Assembly: GCF_003732225.1 (NCBI RefSeq)
Contig: NZ_MOBJ01000008.1
Span: 186,001 to 250,000 of the forward strand
Direction of reading: 5' to 3'
DNA: 64,000 bases
From: Pseudomonas brassicacearum
Lineage (GTDB): Bacteria; Pseudomonadota; Gammaproteobacteria; Pseudomonadales; Pseudomonadaceae
Position numbers and translations under genes: made by a program. Position 1 is the stretch's first letter. Each line of letters opens with the position of its first letter. The notes below the pieces were generated by a model. The model worked only from the letters and a program-made list of their open reading frames with translations. It searched no databases and was not told the origin of the DNA. Shown in pieces: positions 8,480 through 17,505 of this stretch.

Positions 8480-9829
8480 ATGGAAATAGAAGAGTTCGGC
8501 TACAAGCAAGAGTTGAAGCGTAGCCTGTCACTGACCGATCTGGTGGTTTACGGGATGATTTTCATGATCCCCATCGCGCCGTTCGGAGTGTATGGCTACG
8601 TGAATCAGGAGGCGCCTGGAATGGTGCCGCTGGCCTACATCATCGGCATGGTGGCGATGCTGTTCACGGCATTGAGTTACGGCAGCATGGCGCGAGCCTT
8701 TCCAATTGCCGGCTCGGTCTACTCCTACGCACAACGCGGGCTGAACCCGCATGTCGGCTTTATCGCCGGCTGGCTGATGCTGCTCGACTACTTGCTGATC
8801 CCGCCGTTGCTCTACGTGTATGCGGCGATGGCGTTGAATCACCTGTACCCGGACATTCCCAAGGTCGGTTTCATCCTCGCCTTCCTGGTCAGCGCAACCT
8901 TCGTCAACCTGCGGGGAATCACCTTTACCGCACGGATGAACATCATCTTTCTACTGGCACAACTGGTGGTGCTGGGGATCTTCCTGTTCTACGCCTGGAC
9001 CGCCTTGCACGGCGGTGCCGGTAACGGTCAGCTGACTCTGGCGCCGTTGTACAACCCGGAAAATTTCAACTTCGCGCTGCTGATGCAGGCGGTGTCGATT
9101 GCCGTGTTGTCGTTCCTTGGCTTCGACGCCATTTCGACCCTGGCCGAAGAGATCAAGGGTGATCCCGGCCGCAGCGTCGGCAAAGCCGCGTTGATCACAT
9201 TGGTGGTGATGGGGGTGATTTTCGTCGTGCAGACCTGGATCGCCACGGACCTGGCCGCCGGCATGGGCTTCAAGTCCGCCGATACCGCGTTCTATGAAAT
9301 CGCCGAAATCGCCGCCGGTAGCTGGCTGGCGACCGTCACCGGTGTGGCCACGGCACTGGCCTGGGGCGTGGCGGTGGCGATCACCTCGCAAGCCGCCGTG
9401 TCGCGCCTGCTGTTCGGCATGGCACGCGACGGCAAACTGCCCAAAGTGCTGGCCAAAGTACACCCCAAACACAACACCCCGTACGTCAGCATTTACCTGG
9501 TGGCAGTGCTGTCGCTGCTGATCTGCTACCTGTTCATCAACTCGGTGGACACCCTGACTTCGTTGGTGAACTTCGGTGCGCTGAGCGGCTTCATGCTGCT
9601 GCACCTGACGGTGATCAACTATTATTGGCGGCGGCAGAAATCCGGCCAGGTGGTTCGCCATCTGATCTGCCCGGTGATCGGCTTCATCATTGTCAGCGCC
9701 ATCCTGTACAACATGGGCGTCGATGCGCAGAAGCTCGGCGGCATCTGGATTGCGGTCGGTCTGGTCTACCTGTTTTTCCTCAACAGAATCGGCGCCAGCA
9801 CGGTGTTGCCAGACCCCTCCAACAGTTGA
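8480..9829 (+). CDS. APC family amino acid permease
   Basis: A 449-residue inner-membrane transporter with about twelve hydrophobic segments. The APC N-terminal signature follows a short cytoplasmic leader: LSLTDLVVYGMIFMIPIAPFGVYG, then AFPIAGSVYSYAQRG. Further landmarks are AVLSFLGFDAISTLAEE and AVSRLLFGMARDGKLPKVLAKVHP. AAGGAG lies 9 bases before the ATG at 8480. It most resembles the putrescine/amino-acid branch of the superfamily and presumably imports the substrate for the surrounding catabolic genes. A 145-base gap before it could hold its own promoter. Confidence 0.9.
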   Translation: MEIEEFGYKQELKRSLSLTDLVVYGMIFMIPIAPFGVYGYVNQEAPGMVPLAYIIGMVAMLFTALSYGSMARAFPIAGSVYSYAQRGLNPHVGFIAGWLMLLDYLLIPPLLYVYAAMALNHLYPDIPKVGFILAFLVSATFVNLRGITFTARMNIIFLLAQLVVLGIFLFYAWTALHGGAGNGQLTLAPLYNPENFNFALLMQAVSIAVLSFLGFDAISTLAEEIKGDPGRSVGKAALITLVVMGVIFVVQTWIATDLAAGMGFKSADTAFYEIAEIAAGSWLATVTGVATALAWGVAVAITSQAAVSRLLFGMARDGKLPKVLAKVHPKHNTPYVSIYLVAVLSLLICYLFINSVDTLTSLVNFGALSGFMLLHLTVINYYWRRQKSGQVVRHLICPVIGFIIVSAILYNMGVDAQKLGGIWIAVGLVYLFFLNRIGASTVLPDPSNS

Positions 9830-9961
9830 AAGAGGCCAGTGTCTGGAAAGTCGAGCGGTTGCTGACAGGGATTGGCCGACCGCCATTGTGACGCGTGGAA
9901 ACCGACAGTGATTGTCAAGCCTGATGCCCGGCATCAGGCCCTTAGATACAGGAGTACATCC

Positions 9962-10978
9962 ATGCTGGCCTTACGCCCAGTTCAGTTATCCGACCTGCCT
10001 CAGTTGCAGCAACTTGCGCGCGACAGCCTGGTAGGCGTCACTTCGTTGCCGGACGACACCGAGTGCCTGCGCCAGAAGATTCTCGGCTCCTGCGCTTCGT
10101 TTGCCAGCGAGGCGCAAAGCAATGGCGCAGAGAATTATTTCTTCGTGCTTGAGGATCTGGCCAGCCAACAGCTGCTGGGCTGTTCGGAAGTCCTCGCGAC
10201 CGCTGGTTTCAATGAGCCCTTCTACAGCCTGCGCAACCGCCCGTTCACCAGTGAGTCCCGTGAGCTGAACATCCAGCACGGAGTGCCAGCGCTGTCGTTA
10301 TGCCAGGACCTCAGTGCCCACACCTTACTGCGCGGTTTCCACATCAACACCGAGCTTGAGCGCACGCCGACCTCGGAATTGCTTTCACGAGCCCGGCTGA
10401 TGTTCATCGCCGCCCACCCTCAACGCTTTTCCGACGCGGTGATTACCGAAATCGTCGGCTACAGCAGCGACGCGGGGGAGTCACCGTTCTGGGATGCCCT
10501 GGGCAAACATTTTTTCGACCTGCCCTACGTCGAGGCCGAGCGCCTCTGCGGCTTGCAGAATCGGAGCTTTCTCGCCGAGTTGATGCCGCACTACCCGATC
10601 TATGTGCCGATGCTGCCGCAAAGCGCGCAGGAGTGTATTGGCCGGATTCACCCGGATGGTCAGGAAGCCTTCGATATCCTTGAGCGCGAAGGCTTCGAGA
10701 CCAATAGCTACATCGATCTGTTCGACGGTGGGCCAACGCTTTTTGCACGCACCCCGAGCATTCGCTCTATCGCTCAGACCCGCACCGCCGTTGCGCACTT
10801 GAGTGCACACAGCCGCGGCAAGACGCTGTACCTGCTGAGCAATGACGCATTGGAAAACTACCGGGCGATTGTCGCCGAACTGGACTGGAGCGCGGACGCG
10901 CCCGTCATGCTCAACGCCGCCCAGCTCGACGCCTTGCAACTGGACAACGGCAGCCCGGTTCGGCTGATTGCGCTATGA
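9962..10978 (+). CDS. Arginine N-succinyltransferase alpha-subunit-like protein (AruF/AstA paralogue)
   Basis: A 338-residue AstA-family acyltransferase. The start MLALRPVQLSDLPQLQQLARDS and the later blocks PFWDALGKHFFDLPY, NRSFLAELMPHYPIYVPML and GFETNSYIDLFDGGPTL match the family that transfers succinyl from succinyl-CoA to the alpha-amino group of arginine or ornithine. Normally aruF lies in the aruCFGDBE operon; here only the two transferase subunits are present, next to a ligase and an N-acylglutamate-type hydrolase. The position and the many departures from my memory of AruF suggest a paralogue with another amine substrate. Start by the usual family N terminus. Confidence 0.85.
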   Translation: MLALRPVQLSDLPQLQQLARDSLVGVTSLPDDTECLRQKILGSCASFASEAQSNGAENYFFVLEDLASQQLLGCSEVLATAGFNEPFYSLRNRPFTSESRELNIQHGVPALSLCQDLSAHTLLRGFHINTELERTPTSELLSRARLMFIAAHPQRFSDAVITEIVGYSSDAGESPFWDALGKHFFDLPYVEAERLCGLQNRSFLAELMPHYPIYVPMLPQSAQECIGRIHPDGQEAFDILEREGFETNSYIDLFDGGPTLFARTPSIRSIAQTRTAVAHLSAHSRGKTLYLLSNDALENYRAIVAELDWSADAPVMLNAAQLDALQLDNGSPVRLIAL

Positions 10979-11009
10979 AGCAGATCATCCGCACTCAAGG
11001 AGCTCCATC

Positions 11010-12044
11010 ATGATCGTGCGCCCGGTTCAAATGAGCGATCTGCCCGCGTTGCTGGCGTTGGCAGACCGCGCCGGCCCGGGATTCACCACGCTACCGGCCA
11101 ACGAAGAACGCCTGACCCACCGCGTGCGCTGGGCACAGCGAACCTTCGCCGAACAGGTAGAACGGGCCGACGCCGACTACCTGTTCGTGCTCGAAGACGA
11201 CGATCAGCAAGTGATCGGCGTCAGCGCCCTGGCAGGTGCCGTCGGGCTGCGTGAGCCCTGGTACAACTATCGCGTCGGGTTGACGGTCAATACATCCGCT
11301 GACCTGGGGATCCAGCGGCAAATCCCGACCTTGTTTCTTAACAACGAGATGACCGGCCAATCGGAAATTGGCTCGTTGTTCCTGAGCCCGGATCAACGCC
11401 AGGGCCATAACGGCCGATTGCTGTCGGTCGCGCGGTTACTGTTTGTCGCCGAGTTCCCGCAGCTGTTTGGCGAAAAACTCATCGCCGAACTGCGCGGCAG
11501 CGCCGACGAGCACGGGTGCTCGCCGTTCTGGGACAGCCTCGGCCGGCACTTTTTCAAAATGGATTTCAGCCACGCCGATCACTTGTCCGGGCTCGGCAAC
11601 AAATCGTTCGTCGCTGAGCTGATGCCACGCCAACCGTTGTACACCTGCCTGCTCACCGAGCAGGCTCAGGCGGTGATCGGCAAGGCCCACCAGAACGCCG
11701 AACCGGCACGCAGAATCCTCTGCGCCGAAGGCTTTTCCCACAAGGGTTACATCGACATCTTCGACGGCGGTCCAGTAATCGAAGCCCAGATCCCGAAGAT
11801 CCGTGCCGTACGCGACAGCCAGTCGCTGGACCTGGAGGTCGGTACACCGGACGACAACGCGCCGATCTGGCTGATACACAACCGACGCCTGAGAAACTGC
11901 CGCATCACCACCGCCCGCGCCCGACAGGTCGGCAACAGCCTGCTGGTCGATCGTTTGACCGCCAAGCACCTGCAACTGCAACCGGGCAATTCGGTGCGCG
12001 CCGTACCGCTGCTCAAGCAACAGCAACAGGCGGTTGCCGCGTAA
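11010..12044 (+). CDS. Arginine N-succinyltransferase beta-subunit-like protein (AruG/AstA paralogue)
   Basis: A 344-residue partner of the preceding subunit and its homologue (MIVRPVQMSDLPALLALADRAG; CSPFWDSLGRHFFKMDF; NKSFVAELMPRQPLYTCLL; GYIDIFDGGPVIEAQ). In Pseudomonas the arginine N-succinyltransferase is a heteromer of AruF and AruG, so the pair probably forms one enzyme. AAGGAGC precedes the ATG by 8 bases, and only 31 bases separate it from the alpha-like gene. It is the last gene of the block that begins with the RpiR regulator. No astB, C, D or E homologues follow. Confidence 0.85.
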   Translation: MIVRPVQMSDLPALLALADRAGPGFTTLPANEERLTHRVRWAQRTFAEQVERADADYLFVLEDDDQQVIGVSALAGAVGLREPWYNYRVGLTVNTSADLGIQRQIPTLFLNNEMTGQSEIGSLFLSPDQRQGHNGRLLSVARLLFVAEFPQLFGEKLIAELRGSADEHGCSPFWDSLGRHFFKMDFSHADHLSGLGNKSFVAELMPRQPLYTCLLTEQAQAVIGKAHQNAEPARRILCAEGFSHKGYIDIFDGGPVIEAQIPKIRAVRDSQSLDLEVGTPDDNAPIWLIHNRRLRNCRITTARARQVGNSLLVDRLTAKHLQLQPGNSVRAVPLLKQQQQAVAA

Positions 12045-12119
12045 TTTGCCAAACACCCGCTCTTGATGTGTCAACACGGGCCTTGTCGCAAGCCATCTCA
12101 CCGCAAAACCAATCAAGAG

Positions 12120-12143
12120 CAAAAAGCCCGCACATGGCGGGCT
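12120..12143 (-). terminator. Rho-independent terminator of the small minus-strand gene
   Basis: Read on the minus strand, a 7-bp stem AGCCCGC/GCGGGCT with a 5-base loop is followed by TTTTT. It lies about 110 bases past the stop of the gene at 12256-12588. Confidence 0.7.
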
Positions 12144-12255
12144 CGCTGTCGATGGGGTCAAATCCTTTTGTCAGCTCAATCTGCGCTCCAGGATGTGAGC
12201 GATTCGTGAAAAGCCTGTCGCAGGATTGAGAAGAAGATCGACTGCACCGAACACG

Positions 12256-12588
12256 CTATTTAACTGAATCCGAAACGGGTTCCGGCAACCGCCGCCCGAG
12301 CACGTCCAGCAGATCACAGCCGTCGCGCAACGGAATGGCACACAGTAACGCGAAATCGTTGAGGATCACCGAGTCGCTGGCAATCTCCCCGCGCATGGCC
12401 AGGTTCTCCAGCACCTGAGTCACCGCACGAATACGATAACCGGCTGCGCTGAGCAGGATATCGAGCGGCGCGTGGGTATCGACGAACAGGGTCGGCATGT
12501 CAGAGCAGTTGCTGGTGAGGGCCATGTAGCGGTTGGAGGGGTGGGAAGTGGGCGGGATATAGGGTGGATCGGGGTTATAGGTGTTCAT
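12256..12588 (-). CDS. Small hypothetical protein (DUF3077/DUF6124-like)
   Basis: A 110-residue protein with a Pro-rich, likely disordered N terminus (NTYNPDPPYIPPTSHPSN) and a helical C-terminal part (PTLFVDTHAPLDILLSAAGYRIRAVTQVLE, then CDLLDVLGRRLPEP). The layout resembles small Pseudomonas-specific proteins annotated as DUF3077 or DUF6124; I am matching from memory, so the family is tentative. It has its own downstream terminator and no co-directional neighbour. No function is known to me. Confidence 0.6.
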   Translation of the reverse strand: MNTYNPDPPYIPPTSHPSNRYMALTSNCSDMPTLFVDTHAPLDILLSAAGYRIRAVTQVLENLAMRGEIASDSVILNDFALLCAIPLRDGCDLLDVLGRRLPEPVSDSVK

Positions 12589-12825
12589 TGTTCTTATTCC
12601 TAACGTGTGGATTGAAGTCGCCAGACATCATGGTGGCGCTTATGCGCCTAACGTTTGAAGGGCTTCCACACCCTGTCACTGAATTTGCAGTGACAGCCCA
12701 AAGACTATCGATGAAGCCCATCACGCACCAGTTCATGCACACCGACACAGCACGCGGGAAATCTCCGACGAGTTCGCCCAGAAACTTCACCGCCTAGTAC
12801 TTTGAAATGTGGCGCAGGACCACGC

Positions 12826-12974
12826 CCGTAGCAGCTGTCGAGCCTGCGAGGCTGCGTTCGAGGACGAAGTCCTCGCAAATCCTGGGTATGCGGTTTGCTT
12901 GAAAGAACGCGGTGCCTGATTTTACGACCGCTGCGCGGCCGAACGCAGCCTCGCAGGCTCGACAGCTGCTACGG
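12826..12974. repeat. Second copy of the dispersed inverted-arm element
   Basis: 35-base perfect complementary arms (12826-12860 and 12940-12974) with the same internal GAGGAC-GAA-GTCCTC hairpin and following GCAAATCCTG as the copy at 1334-1478. Two arm positions differ between the copies, and both are compensated on the opposite arm. Confidence 0.85.
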
Positions 12975-13034
12975 ATGTAGTCCTTCAGCGTATTTCAACC
13001 CTGTGTAAAAACCCGAGACCGCGTTGAAGTCAGG

Positions 13035-13400
13035 TCATGAAAGCAACAATTCACCACCACAAAGCCGCACGCGCCCCAACCACTCAGGCCGGCTGTCAGG
13101 CCGCCGTGCTGTTGCCGTTGATCTTGATCCACCCGCCCCGTCGGGAGGCCGAGTGGAGGTGTTCAGCAGGGGGTTGGCGCGCAGCGCCGTACGGCGCAGC
13201 CGGACACATCGAGAGGAGGTCGTCGCGCAGCAGACCGTAGGCGATGCCCCCTGATGGACACCGGAGCGAGGGAACGCCGAGCCTAGGCGAGGTGCCGTAC
13301 GCTTGGGGCGAGCGTTTTTTTGCTTACTTTTTTTTGGCGCTTGTAAAAAAAGTGAGTCGCCGTCAGGGCGAAACCGTAAGTGGCCGTTACCGCAGAAATG
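13035..13400. other. Gene-free stretch, probable large dispersed repeat
   Basis: Several overlapping open frames exist on both strands here, but none has a convincing ribosome site or family resemblance. The 3' part (around 13300-13380: a GCG-T-run-GCTTAC block, then an A-run and AGTGAGTCGCC) resembles a large intergenic repeat I associate with fluorescens-group genomes. That identity is from memory and needs a genome-wide self comparison. I see no gene in it. Confidence 0.35.
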
Positions 13401-13405
13401 GATAT

Positions 13406-13758
13406 GTACATCTGCAAGAGATTGGTCGGCTGTCAGGCCGCCTTCGCGAGCAGGCTCGCTCCCACAGTTTTGATTGAGGTACATCTGCGAAAGATTGGCC
13501 GGCTGTCAGGCCGCCTTCGCAGGCAAGCCAGCTCCCACAGTTTTGATTGGTGTACATCCGCAAGAGATTGGCCGGCCGTCAGGCCGCCTTCGCAGGCAAG
13601 CCAGCTCCCACAGTTTTGATTGGTGTACATCCGCAAGAGATGGGTCGGCTGTCAGGTCGCCATCGCGAGCAAGCTCGCTCCCACAGTTGAACTGGGTGCG
13701 TCTGTGAAAGATTGGCCGGCTGTCAGGCCGCCTTCGCGAGCAAGCCAGTTCCCACAGG
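13406..13758. repeat. Five tandem 71-73-bp REP-containing units
   Basis: Units begin at 13406, 13479, 13552, 13625 and 13696. Each reads roughly GTACATC-GCAAGAGATTGG-CGGCTGTCAGGCCGCC, then a REP core (TTCGCGAGCAAGCTCGCTCCCACAG in its canonical form), then TTTTGATTG. Periods are 73, 73, 73 and 71 bp, and the last unit is truncated exactly at the stop of the LysR gene. Units 2 and 3 are nearly identical, indicating recent duplication. Confidence 0.9.
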
Positions 13759-14640
13759 TCAACGAACTTCGCCTTTGAGGATGTCGAACAACGCCTGCGC
13801 CGCCGCCGACAACTCATGACCAGGCTTGGTCAACACTCCGATGGCCCGCTCAATCACCGGATCACTCAACGTAATGCAACAAGCCCCAAGTTCACGCATC
13901 TGCTCAACACACAACGCCGGCACAGCACTAACCCCAAGCCCACTGGCAACCATCCGCCCGACGGTTGCCAACTGATGACTTTCAAACTCCACCGGCAGCT
14001 TCATCTGCCGCGCCAGCAAGTGCTCCTCAAGCATCACCCGCACCGTCGACGGCCGCTGCAACGTGATAAACGGCTGCTCCAACAGGGTCTTCCAGTCAAT
14101 CTCGGCACGCTCGGCCAGCGGTGAATCACTCGGCACTACCGCGACAAAGCGGTCGACATACAACGGAGTGAACGCAAGCGACGAACTCTGCATCGGCTCA
14201 AATGCCACACCCAACTCAACTTGGCGATCACGGACCATTTCCAGCACCTGCTCGTTGATCACGTCGTTCACCGTGACGTTGACCTTGGGGTAACGCGCAC
14301 GAAAGGTCTTGAGGATCGGCGGCAGCAGGTTGCCGGCAAACGATGGCATCGCCGCCAGCGTCACCCGGCCGCGCTGCAGGGTGAAACGCTGACGCATTTC
14401 ATCCTCGGTATTGTCCCAGTCAGCGATCAACCGCCGGGCCAGCGGCAGCAAGGACTCGCCTTCCGGGGTCAGCGCGACGTTGCGTGTCGTACGGCTGAAC
14501 AAGCGCCCGCCCAGTCCGTCCTCCAGCGCCTTGATGGTCAAACTCAACGCCGACTGCGACAGATGCAGCCGCTCACAGGCCACCGCAAAGCTCAAACTCT
14601 GCGCCACCGCCAAAAACGCCCTGATCTGCTTGACTGTCAT
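13759..14640 (-). CDS. dhcR: LysR family regulator of the dhc/ato operon
   Basis: A 293-residue LysR-type regulator with N-terminal winged helix (TVKQIRAFLAVAQSLSFAVACERLHLSQSALSLTIKALEDGLGG, residues 2-45) and effector domain (RVTLAAMPSFAGNLLPPILKTF; GLGVSAVPALCVEQM). It is divergent from the CoA-transferase genes, 146 bases apart. That is the arrangement of dhcR with dhcAB in P. aeruginosa, where the genes serve carnitine (3-dehydrocarnitine) breakdown. The name is assigned by this context. It probably regulates the divergent operon through the AT-rich intergenic region. An in-frame GTG directly upstream is an alternative start. Confidence 0.8.
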   Translation of the reverse strand: MTVKQIRAFLAVAQSLSFAVACERLHLSQSALSLTIKALEDGLGGRLFSRTTRNVALTPEGESLLPLARRLIADWDNTEDEMRQRFTLQRGRVTLAAMPSFAGNLLPPILKTFRARYPKVNVTVNDVINEQVLEMVRDRQVELGVAFEPMQSSSLAFTPLYVDRFVAVVPSDSPLAERAEIDWKTLLEQPFITLQRPSTVRVMLEEHLLARQMKLPVEFESHQLATVGRMVASGLGVSAVPALCVEQMRELGACCITLSDPVIERAIGVLTKPGHELSAAAQALFDILKGEVR

Positions 14641-14786
14641 CACCGTTCCTCAACATGCAACCGCAACCGATTACTGAGTTTTATCTATCAATCAACCTTA
14701 AAAATCAACTTATCAAATCAATCTGGTAGAGCAACACTCCATCCATACGGCTAGCCAGCCGCCCACAAAGAATAAAAGAGGTGCAT

Positions 14787-15485
14787 ATGGCAGGTTTCGA
14801 CAAGCGCGTGAGTTCCTATGAGGAGGCTCTGGCAGGCCTCGAAGACGGCATGACCGTGATCTCTGGCGGCTTCGGTCTGTGTGGCATTCCGGAAAACCTG
14901 ATCGCCGAGATCAAGCGCAAAGGCACCCGCGATCTGACCGTGGTTTCCAACAACTGCGGCGTCGACGGTTTTGGTTTGGGCGTGCTGCTGGAAGACCGGC
15001 AGATCCGCAAAGTGGTGGCCTCCTATGTCGGCGAAAACGCCCTGTTCGAGAAGCAACTGCTGAGCGGCGAGATTGAAGTCGTGCTGACCCCGCAAGGCAC
15101 CCTGGCGGAAAAAATGCGTGCTGGCGGCGCTGGCATTCCGGCGTTCTTCACCGCCACCGGCGTCGGCACTCCAGTGGCCGAAGGCAAGGAAATCCGCGAG
15201 TTCAAGGGCCGTCCGTATCTGATGGAAGAATCCATCACCGGCGACTTCGCCATCGTCAAAGGCTGGAAAGCCGACCACTTCGGCAACGTGATCTACCGTC
15301 ACACCGCGCAGAACTTCAACCCGCTGGCAGCCACTGCCGGCAAGATCACCGTGGTCGAAGTCGAAGAAATCGTCGAACCCGGCGAGCTGGACCCTTCGCA
15401 GATCCATACCCCTGGCATCTACGTCGACCGGGTCATCTGCGGCACGTTCGAAAAACGCATCGAACAACGCACCGTGCGTAAGTGA
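14787..15485 (+). CDS. dhcA: 3-Dehydrocarnitine/3-oxoacid CoA-transferase subunit A
   Basis: A 232-residue alpha subunit of a SCOT-type CoA-transferase (AtoD/ScoA fold). It carries the CoA-binding glycine-rich motif [13 protein letters not shown] near residue 25, then [11 protein letters not shown] and [25 protein letters not shown]. It moves CoA from an acyl-CoA donor to a 3-oxo acid. Located with subunit B and a thiolase, divergent from LysR, it matches the P. aeruginosa dhcA-dhcB-atoB order, hence dehydrocarnitine as the likely acceptor; acetoacetate is the main alternative. The ATG at 14787 is preceded by AAAGAGG; a GTG two codons upstream is possible. Confidence 0.87.
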   Translation: MAGFDKRVSSYEEALAGLEDGMTVISGGFGLCGIPENLIAEIKRKGTRDLTVVSNNCGVDGFGLGVLLEDRQIRKVVASYVGENALFEKQLLSGEIEVVLTPQGTLAEKMRAGGAGIPAFFTATGVGTPVAEGKEIREFKGRPYLMEESITGDFAIVKGWKADHFGNVIYRHTAQNFNPLAATAGKITVVEVEEIVEPGELDPSQIHTPGIYVDRVICGTFEKRIEQRTVRK

Positions 15486-15516
15486 TCCCCTGCCCCCAGC
15501 TCAACGGAGAATAACA

Positions 15517-16176
15517 ATGGCTCTTACCCGCGAACAAATGGCTCAGCGCGTCGCCCGCGAAATGCAAGACGGCTACTACGTGAACCTCGGCATCGGCATT
15601 CCGACCCTGGTCGCCAACTACATCCCCGAAGGCATGGAAGTCATGCTGCAATCGGAAAACGGCCTGCTCGGCATGGGCGCCTTTCCGACTGACGACGAAG
15701 TCGACGCCGACATGATCAACGCCGGCAAACAGACCGTCACCGCACGCATTGGCGCCTCGATTTTTTCGTCCGCCGAATCCTTCGCGATGATCCGTGGCGG
15801 CCACATCGACCTCACCGTGCTCGGCGCCTTTGAAGTCGACGTACACGGCAACATTGCCTCCTGGATGATCCCCGGCAAACTGGTCAAGGGCATGGGCGGT
15901 GCAATGGACCTGGTGGCCGGCGCAGACAACATCATCGTGACCATGACCCACGCCTCCAAGGATGGTGAATCGAAGCTGCTGCCACGTTGCAGCCTGCCGC
16001 TGACCGGCGCCAATTGCATCAAACGCGTGTTGACCGATCTGGCCTACCTGGAAATCGAGAACGGTGCGTTCATTCTCAAGGAGCGCGCACCCGGTGTGAG
16101 CGTCGAGGAAATCGTCAGCAAGACTGCTGGTAAACTGATCGTTCCCGACCACGTTCCGGAAATGCAGTTCGCCTGA
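15517..16176 (+). CDS. dhcB: 3-Dehydrocarnitine/3-oxoacid CoA-transferase subunit B
   Basis: The 219-residue beta subunit. It holds the catalytic glutamate E47 in SENGLLG, which forms the glutamyl-CoA thioester in this enzyme family, and the conserved [15 protein letters not shown] and [15 protein letters not shown] blocks. GGAGA lies about 9 bases before the ATG. It follows subunit A by 31 bases and is followed by the thiolase after 23 bases, so the three are one transcript. Confidence 0.9.
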   Translation: MALTREQMAQRVAREMQDGYYVNLGIGIPTLVANYIPEGMEVMLQSENGLLGMGAFPTDDEVDADMINAGKQTVTARIGASIFSSAESFAMIRGGHIDLTVLGAFEVDVHGNIASWMIPGKLVKGMGGAMDLVAGADNIIVTMTHASKDGESKLLPRCSLPLTGANCIKRVLTDLAYLEIENGAFILKERAPGVSVEEIVSKTAGKLIVPDHVPEMQFA

Positions 16177-16199
16177 ACCGCACCCTGAGGAGAAATTCG

Positions 16200-17381
16200 A
16201 TGCAAGAAGTCGTGATTGTTGCCGCCACCCGTACCGCCATTGGCAGTTTTCAGGGGTCGCTCGCCAGCATTCCAGCGCCGGAACTCGGTGCCGCGGTCAT
16301 TCGTCAATTGCTCGCGCAAACCGGTCTGGCGGCGGATCAGGTGGATGAAGTGATCCTCGGTCAGGTACTGACCGCAGGCTCAGGCCAGAACCCGGCGCGT
16401 CAGGCGTCGATCCTCGCCGGCCTGCCCCACGCCGTACCGGCGCTGACCCTGAACAAGGTCTGCGGCTCGGGCCTCAAGGCGCTGCATCTGGGCGCGCAGG
16501 CGATTCGTTGCGGCGATGCCGAGGTGATCATCGCCGGCGGCATGGAAAACATGAGCCTGGCGCCGTACGTGTTGCCGACCGCTCGCACCGGCCTGCGCAT
16601 GGGTCACACGAAAATGGTCGACAGCATGATCAGCGATGGCCTGTGGGATGCGTTCAACGATTACCACATGGGCATCACCGCCGAGAACCTGGTGGACAAG
16701 TACCACCTGACCCGTGAGGAGCAGGACGCTTTCGCCGCCGCCTCGCAACAAAAAGCCGTAGCCGCTATCGAGGCCGGGCGTTTTGTTGACGAGATCACGC
16801 CGATCCTGATCCCGCAGCGCAAAGGCGATCCGTTGTCCTTCGCGGTCGACGAACAACCTCGCGCCGAGACCACCGCAGCGTCCCTGGCCAAGCTAAAACC
16901 GGCGTTCAAGAAAGACGGTAGCGTCACCGCCGGCAATGCCTCTTCGCTCAACGACGGCGCCGCTGCGGTGTTGCTGATGAGCGCCGACAAGGCCAAGCAA
17001 TTGGGCTTGCCGGTGCTGGCAAAAATTGCCGCCTACGCCAATGCCGGCGTCGACCCGGCGATCATGGGCATCGCTCCGGTGTCCGCGACCCGCCGCTGCC
17101 TCGACAAGGCCGGCTGGAGCCTTGATCAGCTGGACCTGATCGAAGCCAACGAAGCCTTCGCCGCACAGTCACTGGCGGTCGGCAAAGAGCTGGAATGGGA
17201 TACCAGCAAGGTCAACGTCAACGGTGGCGCGATTGCGTTGGGTCACCCGATTGGTGCATCAGGTTGCCGGGTGCTGGTGTCGCTGCTGCACGAGATGATC
17301 AAGCGTGACGCCAAGAAAGGCCTCGCCACCCTGTGCATCGGTGGCGGTCAGGGCGTTGCTCTGGCGATCGAACGAGCCTAA
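16200..17381 (+). CDS. atoB: Acetyl-CoA C-acetyltransferase (thiolase)
   Basis: A 393-residue thiolase II with all active-site residues: C88 ([10 protein letters not shown]), H349 (GHPIGASG) and C379 (LCIGGGQG). It cleaves acetoacetyl-CoA or a related 3-oxoacyl-CoA to acetyl-CoA, completing the reaction started by the CoA-transferase. AGGAGA lies just before the ATG. A terminator with a T-run follows 63 bases after the stop, closing the operon. Confidence 0.93.
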   Translation: MQEVVIVAATRTAIGSFQGSLASIPAPELGAAVIRQLLAQTGLAADQVDEVILGQVLTAGSGQNPARQASILAGLPHAVPALTLNKVCGSGLKALHLGAQAIRCGDAEVIIAGGMENMSLAPYVLPTARTGLRMGHTKMVDSMISDGLWDAFNDYHMGITAENLVDKYHLTREEQDAFAAASQQKAVAAIEAGRFVDEITPILIPQRKGDPLSFAVDEQPRAETTAASLAKLKPAFKKDGSVTAGNASSLNDGAAAVLLMSADKAKQLGLPVLAKIAAYANAGVDPAIMGIAPVSATRRCLDKAGWSLDQLDLIEANEAFAAQSLAVGKELEWDTSKVNVNGGAIALGHPIGASGCRVLVSLLHEMIKRDAKKGLATLCIGGGQGVALAIERA

Positions 17382-17443
17382 GCCCGTAGGGGTTCAACAG
17401 TCAGCGTGCGGACCCACGATATCCGCTCGCTGACTGGCAACAC

Positions 17444-17478
17444 ACCCGGCGCGACTTCGGTGGCGTCGGGTTTTTTTT
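17444..17478 (+). terminator. Rho-independent terminator of the dhcA-dhcB-atoB operon
   Basis: An imperfect stem (ACCCGGCGCGAC / GTGGCGTCGGGT) around a TTCG tetraloop is followed by eight T residues. The stem contains one G-T wobble and one mismatch. Confidence 0.82.
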
Positions 17479-17505
17479 GCCTTGCGCAAAGGCCGTACGC
17501 AATGA

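Noticed and set aside
13024..13484. Overlapping open frames of 60-150 codons on both strands
   Set aside because: Frames on both strands are open because of GC-rich repeats; no ribosome sites, and the translated composition (Arg/Pro/Ser rich) is typical of out-of-frame reading. Treated as dispersed repeat.
13406..13758. Possible CRISPR array from the regular 73-bp spacing
   Set aside because: Whole units repeat, including what would be spacers, units carry REP cores, and no cas gene is near. Tandem REP repeat instead.
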